The notes beneath the pieces were generated by a model that saw nothing but the letters and a program-made list of their open reading frames with translations, did no database searches and was not told where the DNA came from. From assembly GCA_002005505.1 (NCBI GenBank), contig KV908519.1:284161-294160 (forward strand): 10,000 nt of DNA, given 5' to 3'. This DNA is from Botryococcus braunii. Its lineage: Eukaryota > Chlorophyta > Trebouxiophyceae. The translations under genes were made by a program, and so were the position numbers. Below, in pieces: positions 1 to 10,000 of this stretch; position 1 is the stretch's first letter, and every line of letters begins with the position of its first letter.

Positions 1-98
1 ACGATGACAATGACGATGATGATGATGATGCTGAGATCTTGTTCTTCTCCATGGTGGACGCCTCTCCTAAGAATGAAGAGTCTTCACTGGGCCTCTGA
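1..98 (+). CDS. Possible C-terminal end of a plus-strand gene with acidic tail
   Basis: From base 3 the frame reads DDNDDDDDDAEILFFSMVDA, then SPKNEESSLGL and TGA at 96-98. A run of Asp codons made by a (GAT)n repeat followed by a mixed hydrophobic/acidic end is a common form of acidic C-terminus. The other two plus frames are less protein-like. Only 31 codons are visible, no family is recognised, and no TGTAA signal occurs on the plus strand within the next 900 nt, which weakens the call. Confidence 0.33.
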   Translation, partial: DDNDDDDDDAEILFFSMVDASPKNEESSLGL

Positions 99-147
99 TT
101 AAAAGTTCTCTACTGGCGGCTGACCTTTAGACCAATGGCTGCCTTTA

Positions 148-200
148 GTCTAATCTGATTGGCCCAAATATCCCTTGGCATGAACGGTCTAATCTGATTG
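148..200. repeat. 14-bp direct repeat GTCTAATCTGATTG, two copies
   Basis: GTCTAATCTGATTG occurs at 148-161 and again at 187-200, 39 bp apart centre to centre. The first copy continues into GGCCC and the second into CCCC. ATTGG (158-162) and an opposite-strand CCAAT (132-136) are nearby, so CCAAT-like promoter elements are possible but unproven. Confidence 0.7.
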
Positions 201-600
201 CCCCATTAAGAAGCCTTGACAGACGAATGGCACGGGGTCTGTCGCAGAGGAACTTTCCCCCTCCCCCTACCTCTTCTTTATATCCCTCAACCCCCTACTA
301 TCATTCTCTCCTCCCACCCGTCCTCTTTGGGCTTCCGAGATTTCTCCCCTCCCTCCTCCCCCTGGATCCATGTACCTATCCTGGCAAGGTTCCCCTGGTA
401 CATTGAGGCGAGGTCGTAATCGTGCTTCATACCGATTATGTGAGACGTTGTACAGAAGCTCACAGCTTCCTTTGTGCTTAGTCATCAAAACTCTTAAATT
501 CATCTGAAGAAGTCGCCATGTTCTGTGCAAACAGGAGATGCAGGTGCTTGCACTCTCATCTCCGGAATGACTGTTCAGTGCAGTGCCCTCCAGGTTCCTT

Positions 601-677
601 CCCCCCCCCCCAAAAAAAAAAAAAGAAAAAAAAAGGGGAGAAAAAAAAGAAAAGAAAAAGGAAAAAAAAAAAAAAAA
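601..677. repeat. C11 then A-rich low-complexity tract
   Basis: Eleven C (601-611) are followed by A13 (612-624). After that come A runs broken by single or few G, to a final A16 (662-677). Apparent Lys-rich (plus) and Phe-rich (minus) open frames are products of this tract. Confidence 0.95.
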
Positions 678-875
678 CACTTTTGCTCATACTTCTGTGG
701 GCAAACCTGAACCCTAACGAACTCAACCAGCAAAAGCGTTGGCCCAAGCCCCTTGAAAAGCAGGTACTGTGCCCGCTTGTCAAGGCTGTCAATGCCAGGA
801 AATGTATGGATGAGAAATTGCATGCCTCAAAGACAACGTGAAGAACCGAGGATCACCCCGGGTGCCGGGGGGCCC

Positions 876-892
876 GGGGGGGGGGGGGGGGG
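876..892. repeat. G17 homopolymer
   Basis: Seventeen consecutive G, preceded by GCCGGGGGGCCC. The run is long enough to cause sequencing-length uncertainty. Confidence 0.95.
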
Positions 893-1049
893 CAGACGCA
901 GGTGGATCTGTCAGTCAGGGACCAAGCTAGGAAACAATGCACAAAAAACACACTGTTGAGGATGGAGCCTTCAGAGTCCAGTTCACTCATTTAAAAGACA
1001 ACAAGAGTTAGTGCAACAGAGTTGGGGAACCCCATCATGTAGAAACAGC

Positions 1050-1333
1050 AGTTGGACGGCGCATTACAAAAGTTTAACAATCAAAACAATAGAAGATATT
1101 CCAAAAATGCCGACCAAGGTTGACCTTATACTGGGTCATAGGGACCCCCGGAGGCCGAGCAGTCACCCTGAAGAAGTTCCCAACACACAGCTTTGGCACC
1201 CAAATCAGCGGGCAAGGAAAAAACATGTCCATGATAAGAACACCACACGAGCTTCTGATCCCCTCCTGAAGCATACCACTCTCGGTTGCATCTGGCCACA
1301 CAATGCAAAGATCTCCAACGCTCTCGCCACAAA
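1050..1333 (-). promoter_or_regulatory. Possible 3' UTR and TGTAA signal of the second minus-strand gene
   Basis: The minus strand has TGTAA at 1064-1068 (TTTTGTAATG), placing cleavage near 1050. The G/T-rich transcript-like composition also ends around here. The interval has balanced composition, and open frames overlap it, so part could be coding instead. Confidence 0.35.
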
Positions 1334-1572
1334 TCAGGCATGCATTGGCCACGGCCACACAAGATAATGTCTCCATGACAGTGGCCATGGAATCTCTCTG
1401 CTTCCATTCTTTTCCCTCCCTGTCAACTGTATGCTCGCGCAATAGTGTACATGCTGGAAGACACTCCTTCTGCCAGCAGCGATCGCACTCAATACCGACC
1501 GGCATTGCATAGACGCCCACAGTTCAACAAGCCCATTCCACCTTCCATTTGAACATATATTGAGTACCAGCA
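1334..1572 (-). CDS. Possible terminal exon of the second minus-strand gene
   Basis: A T-rich stretch and acceptor GTCTGTACAG lead into a frame matching phase 1 of the upstream exon. It reads VLVLNICSNGRWNGLVELWA, continues with SAIAAGRRSVFQHVHYCAS, and stops at TGA 1334-1336. TGTAA lies about 270 nt downstream, similar in spacing to the RRM gene. Caution: two other frames are also open here. One (1074-1520) has Cys pairs such as ECDRC and CLIC and could be the true frame. No family is recognised in any of them. Confidence 0.25.
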
Positions 1573-1802
1573 CTGTACAGACAGGGCGCTCCACCACAAA
1601 GAATAAATACAAATGTGAAAACACCGTGTTCCTGTGTGACACAGCACCAACGAGCCCCAGGAGGAGGCAATGCTTACGCGGGGATGATCCTATACCCTCA
1701 AACGCTCGAGCACTGTAAGTGCCGGCTTAAAAAGCAAACAACCGCCGCCCTCTAAACACACACAACGCACTCGACTGTCCTTCTTGCCTGGTCCAAACCA
1801 AC

Positions 1803-1879
1803 CTGACATGCATACTTGTAATAGCCAAGATGCAGTAATGCTCAAGGGCTTGACATTGCACATGCTCTGCAACCATGAA
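1803..1879 (-). CDS. Possible exon of the second minus-strand gene
   Basis: Acceptor TTTGCGCTCTGCTTCAG is followed by 77 nt open in the phase required by the upstream AG|GTGAGC donor. The reading is SWLQSMCNVKPLSITASWLL onward, ending TCAG|GTTGGT in phase 1. A second frame across the same piece is also open (FMVAEHVQCQALEHYC), so the frame rests only on phase matching. No family is recognised. Confidence 0.25.
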
Positions 1880-2003
1880 CTGAAGCAGAGCGCAAACAAT
1901 TCACAGCGAGAATCTAAATCTCTACATCACACTCACGAGCACTCACCTGTGTACTCCTAAACCTATCCTCTTTTCTTTCCCATCAGGCCAACATAGCTCT
2001 CTT

Positions 2004-2022
2004 GGGGGGGGGGGGGGGGGGG
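2004..2022. repeat. G19 homopolymer
   Basis: Nineteen consecutive G on the plus strand, flanked by CTCTCTT and TGTGTG. On the minus strand it reads CACACA-C19-AAGAGAG, inside a proposed intron of the second gene. Confidence 0.95.
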
Positions 2023-2162
2023 TGTGTAAAACACTTGCAAGTCACTAGCCTCTTGCCACAAACTACTCTTTAGAAACCCCGACAGAGGGGGATTAGGTGG
2101 CACAGGATATACTTGAGCTCGTAAAACTTTTGGATATGTCCAACGTAACGGGTTCAGCTCAC

Positions 2163-2231
2163 CTCTGAAGATGGCTGGCACGGGACATGACTGCCTCATA
2201 ACTCGCAAGAACACTCATATGGATGACCAGG
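2163..2231 (-). CDS. Possible exon of the second minus-strand gene
   Basis: Acceptor GGAGTCTCAG is followed by a frame that matches phase 2 of the upstream exon and reads LVIHMSVLASYEAVMSRASH. It ends at a consensus AG|GTGAGC donor. An alternative acceptor CCCTGAG (exon from 2244) also matches phase. That version reads WESQPGHPYECSCEL and stops at TGA 2196-2198, making it a terminal exon instead. The preferred version has the better acceptor (CAG rather than GAG) and a strong donor. Confidence 0.3.
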
Positions 2232-2374
2232 CTGAGACTCCCAACTCAGGGGGGAGGGGCAAGAATGTGACACACTGATCAGGGCCTCCCATCCCATCCC
2301 AAACAGGCGGAGATAAACCCAGTCTTCTACCAGCAACAGTCAAACGCGCCCACCCCAAACACTAGCAAGGTCAC

Positions 2375-2502
2375 CCTTCCACAAGCTTGGGTGAAGGTGT
2401 GCCATAGCACAGCTCCACGTCGCCCTGAAAAGGGTTGTCACCGGACAGTCTCGTATCGACTCCCCATTGACGACAATCACTTAACTCAAGCTCAGTCTCT
2501 GA
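2375..2502 (-). CDS. Likely internal exon of an unidentified second minus-strand gene
   Basis: The acceptor GGTTCTCCCCACTGCAG is strong. Only one of the three frames after it is open; the other two stop within 7 codons. That frame reads SETELELSDCRQWGVDTRLS, then GDNPFQGDVELCYGTPSPKL and VEG. It ends GAAGG|GTGACC in phase 2, and a TGA would follow at once if unspliced. Balanced composition, varied amino acids and an acidic start make it look like real protein amid G/T-rich intron-like sequence. No domain family is recognised. Confidence 0.42.
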
Positions 2503-3477
2503 CTGCAGTGGGGAGAACCTCCAACCCAGTGCATAGGTAATGTCCATCTCACAGAATAATGACCCACCCCCTCTACCTCAAATACCATACACCCTCAAGT
2601 GGGGATATCTAAAAGCGAGCAGACCCACCTGGCCTGGCGTGATTGACCAGGTCTCCCAAAACACTACCAGAGAGCACGACCTCAAAACAGCCTCAACCCT
2701 AGAGTCAAAGAAAACAGGCACCTACATCATGCCACTGCTGTTAAGTAAACAGCCTCCTATTAACACTCTTTCGTCAACGCACCCCACACTTCACAGGCAC
2801 ATCGACCCACTAGTCCAGCTGGGGAAAAAAGACTTTAACAGTTCCACTTGCAACCCGGCTCTGGCAAACCGTCCCCATGGCGCTCCCGGACAACACCTCA
2901 GTAATCACCAGCGCTCATGTAAAAGGACCCTTCCCCAACCCTGCTCGAGACAGATTGCATTCCTGCATTCTGCAGCCAGGAAAGACCCCTCCAAAGAACA
3001 GCTAGCCACGCCGCACAGGCAAGAAAATCCCACAAGCAACAGTCTCCCACAGCCACAGCACCGAAATGAGGGTCAGGCAAAAGGGCCAAATCCAAAACCA
3101 CTCATCGGGCTGCACACCTCCAAAAAAGACGACGTATGAACAAGGTACACCGCAATCAAGCGGAACATCACAACACTAAGAAGGATCCTCAAGCACGGGT
3201 TTGCAGGCTCCCAAGTAAGTCCCACAAATGTCACCTTACGTCCTAACTTTGAAGTACAAGCTAGTACAGTGCCAGACCACTCACCATGAGTTGAATTGAA
3301 TTACTCGCACGACGTTTCAACAGTTTTACTGACCCCCGAAAAACATAAAAGCGGTGCGAGGGATTGCCTGGAACAGATAGACAAACCTAAGGGCACTTCA
3401 TATATGCAGATTTGCCCTTCCTCCATCCCAGGTTTGATGTTCCCCTGTCCTGTGTCATTGTGAGGGGGAGACACACG
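2503..3477. other. A/C-rich intron-like region
   Basis: The plus strand is strongly A+C-rich, most clearly at 2540-3130, which gives a 199-codon stop-free frame with no domain and Pro/Thr/Asn/Gln-heavy composition. By analogy with the proven RRM introns, this looks like minus-strand intron. Two weak exon candidates inside it (2790-2969) are listed separately. From 3290 to 3477 composition is balanced, with nothing recognised. Confidence 0.45.
2790..2969 (-). other. Two weak candidate exons of the second gene
   Basis: At 2909-2969, acceptor CCTGGCTGCAG is followed by NAGMQSVSSRVGEGSFYMSA and a GCTG|GTGATT donor (phase 1). At 2790-2818, a strong pyrimidine-tract acceptor CTTTTTTCCCCAG is followed by 29 nt reading GLVGRCACE to GAA|GTGTGG (phase 0). 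The phases would connect in series to the exon at 2502. Both are short and had many alternatives, so they are weak suggestions only. Confidence 0.15.
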
Positions 3478-3681
3478 TTACAAACCTTCATCAGAGAAAT
3501 TACCGGGCACATGCCAAAAGAGACTGCAAATCGGGCACATGCCAAAAGAGACTGCAAATCCAGGAGTCCAGAACATGATCGACTCCTGTGGATCTATCAT
3601 CCCGCTCATCTGACCTGACAGCTCAAAACGCTTCGAACCTTTGGATACACTGACAGCAATCTCCGATTTTTGTTGTAACAT
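3478..3681 (-). CDS. Small ORF, possible first exon of the second minus-strand gene
   Basis: The frame has an ATG at 3681 with A at -3 and reads MLQQKSEIAVSVSKGSKRFE onward for 67 codons to TAA. Base composition here is balanced, unlike the A/C-rich flanks, which is why the piece stands out. Donor-like sites inside it (CTGTCAG|GTCAGA and CCCG|GTAATT) would let it be a first exon. A 28-bp tandem duplication lies inside and, not being a multiple of three, shifts the frame between copies. No family is recognised. It could equally be noncoding. Confidence 0.18.
   Translation of the reverse strand: MLQQKSEIAVSVSKGSKRFELSGQMSGMIDPQESIMFWTPGFAVSFGMCPICSLFWHVPGNFSDEGL
3505..3560. repeat. Perfect 28-bp tandem duplication
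   Basis: The 28-bp unit beginning GGGCACATGCC and ending CTGCAAATC occurs twice without mismatch, at 3505-3532 and 3533-3560. Only two copies with no spacer, so it is a simple tandem duplication. The lack of divergence suggests it is recent. Confidence 0.95.
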
Positions 3682-4339
3682 GTTGAAATGAGGCAGATTT
3701 AGCTCGACTGAGGGCTATGTACCCATAACTTCTTGAAAAGCTTCTAACTTCCAGGACAATCCACTTGAATAGGGGCACAGTCGCTGGATTCACTCTGTCC
3801 TCATGGGGGACCACACGTGTGTACTTAGTGAATGAAATGGACAGGGGGCTACACTGGGAACAGCCATACATGAGACACCAACCTAACCCAGCACCAGATC
3901 CAGTCGAGCTGATCCAAATAACACAATGAAATCCACGCCCAGTCCACCCAACAGTACCTTAACCTCCAAACATGCAAACCGAAGAATTCCCACCCTCAAA
4001 CCTCAGGCAAAAGTACAAATTGTATAACCAAACTACAACACCACTAGCGTCACAGGTCAAAGGCCTAACAAAATCCTAAAAGGGTTTCATGTTGTATACA
4101 CATTGGAGGCCCCGCCCTCCAGCGCACGACTGGGGCCCGCTCCCTTGGAAGTGTGGCTGATCTTGCTGCAGACAACCTAAGCCAGACACAACAGTTCCTT
4201 TTGGCCCCCAAACCATCCTTAATTGGCTATGAAGCACCCCACCAGCCCTACTCAGGCAGCCCAGACAACAAACGCCATGCCTTCTCGGCATTGCAGCTCC
4301 AGGGACAGTCAAGCAGCCTCAACCAAGGAGACCTCAGGC
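3682..4339. other. Intergenic region between two minus-strand genes, no confident gene
   Basis: This stretch follows the poly(A) site of the RRM gene. Its minus strand is G/T-rich around 3880-4060. An exon-like piece at 4079-4168 follows an acceptor-like TTGTCTGCAG and reads QDQPHFQGSGPQSC to a TAG, but no matching donor or family was found. The promoter of the proposed second gene would be expected here. No TATA box can be assigned. Confidence 0.4.
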
Positions 4340-4580
4340 TTTTGCGATCCAGGCTTTACAATCGTAGCTGCGATGGGGGTACACGGTGTGAAGAAATAGA
4401 AGTCTGCCTTCACCCCACCACAGCTGACGTCCCTGTAGGGCTGCAGGAACAATCGCAAGTGCAGACTCGCACCACGTTCTTTAGATTTGCAACATGCCAA
4501 CATGCTATTCACATCCCCACGAAAGATCAGCCACAGCTTGCCACCAATGGCAATACTGTGTCATGCACCAATAAAATCCA
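4340..4580 (-). promoter_or_regulatory. 3' UTR and TGTAA poly(A) signal of the RRM gene
   Basis: The minus strand carries TGTAA at 4356-4360, about 220 nt after the TGA of the terminal exon. TGTAA is the main polyadenylation signal of chlorophyte algae. Cleavage would be expected 10 to 20 nt further, near 4340. The 3' boundary is inferred. Confidence 0.5.

Positions 4581-10000
<5,420 letters not shown>

Larger units (their letters stand above)
99..1049. other. Intergenic / UTR-like region with low-complexity tracts
   Basis: No convincing exon was found on either strand. It contains a 14-bp direct repeat (148-161 and 187-200), a pyrimidine-rich block (about 245-365) with TTTATATCCC near 278-287, a C11/A-rich tract (601-677) and a G17 run (876-892). 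The open frames here are short or made of Lys/Phe homopolymers. It may be the shared tail-to-tail spacer of two convergent genes, or hold the promoter of an unseen one. Confidence 0.5.

Noticed and set aside
267..841. Phe-rich (minus) and Lys-rich (plus) open frames
   Set aside because: Translations of the A-rich tract at 601-677, not genes.
1011..1367. 118-codon open frame on the plus strand
   Set aside because: No domain, no plausible start context, and it overlaps more protein-like minus-strand frames.
2540..3139. 199-codon open frame on the plus strand
   Set aside because: The strand is A+C-rich, which removes stop codons. The protein is Pro/Thr/Asn/Gln-heavy with no domain, and the composition matches known introns of the neighbouring minus-strand gene.
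3505..3560. CRISPR-like repeat
   Set aside because: Only two copies with no spacer between them, in a eukaryotic context; a plain tandem duplication.
4076..4312. 78-codon minus-strand frame with an acceptor-like TTGTCTGCAG inside
   Set aside because: Lies beyond the likely poly(A) site of the RRM gene, has no linking donor in matching phase that I could identify, and has no family resemblance.

Overview
This is nuclear DNA from an intron-rich eukaryote, most likely a green alga. There are no bacterial-style operons or ribosome binding sites. Short exons of about 30 to 325 nt are separated by GT...AG introns of roughly 440 to 920 nt. The introns are strongly biased to G+T on the coding strand and are full of (GT)n/(CA)n and long poly-C/poly-G tracts. 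TGTAA, the usual chlorophyte poly(A) signal, follows the best-supported stop codon. A chlorophycean alga with a repeat-rich genome of moderate GC (Dunaliella-like) fits, but that is inference from style, not a database match.

The right half (10000 down to about 4340, minus strand) holds one well-supported gene, with its 5' end outside the window. Eight exons (9969-10000, 9231-9482, 8637-8792, 7827-8150, 6888-7010, 6144-6292, 5587-5704, 4581-4664) join in consistent phase into about 411 codons. They encode an RNA-binding protein with three RRM domains: the C-terminal half of RRM1, a complete RRM2, a Gln/Asn/Gly-rich linker with a three-fold FAQxxL hexapeptide repeat, a complete RRM3, and a short tail ending in ...GYRPY. 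It resembles the hnRNP A/B-Musashi-DAZAP1 type.

The middle and left (about 3700 down to 1050, minus strand) have the same G+T-rich, intron-like composition, interrupted by short balanced stretches that look like exons. A second minus-strand gene is proposed here. One exon (2375-2502) is fairly persuasive. Three downstream exons (2163-2231, 1803-1879, 1334-1572) join in compatible phase to a stop, followed by a TGTAA at 1064-1068. No family is recognised and this model is tentative.

The left edge (1-98) may be the acidic C-terminal end of a plus-strand gene, which would be convergent with the second gene. From 99 to about 1050 there is only intergenic or UTR-like sequence: a pyrimidine-rich block, a C/A-rich low-complexity tract and a G17 run.

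Most long open frames on the plus strand are artefacts, because an A+C-rich strand has few stop codons. I found no rRNA, tRNA, CRISPR array or transposase, and no obvious novel multi-gene system. The most interesting points concern the RRM gene: introns at homologous positions in RRM1 and RRM2, complementary (UG)n/(CA)n tracts flanking its exons, and the hexapeptide repeat in its linker.
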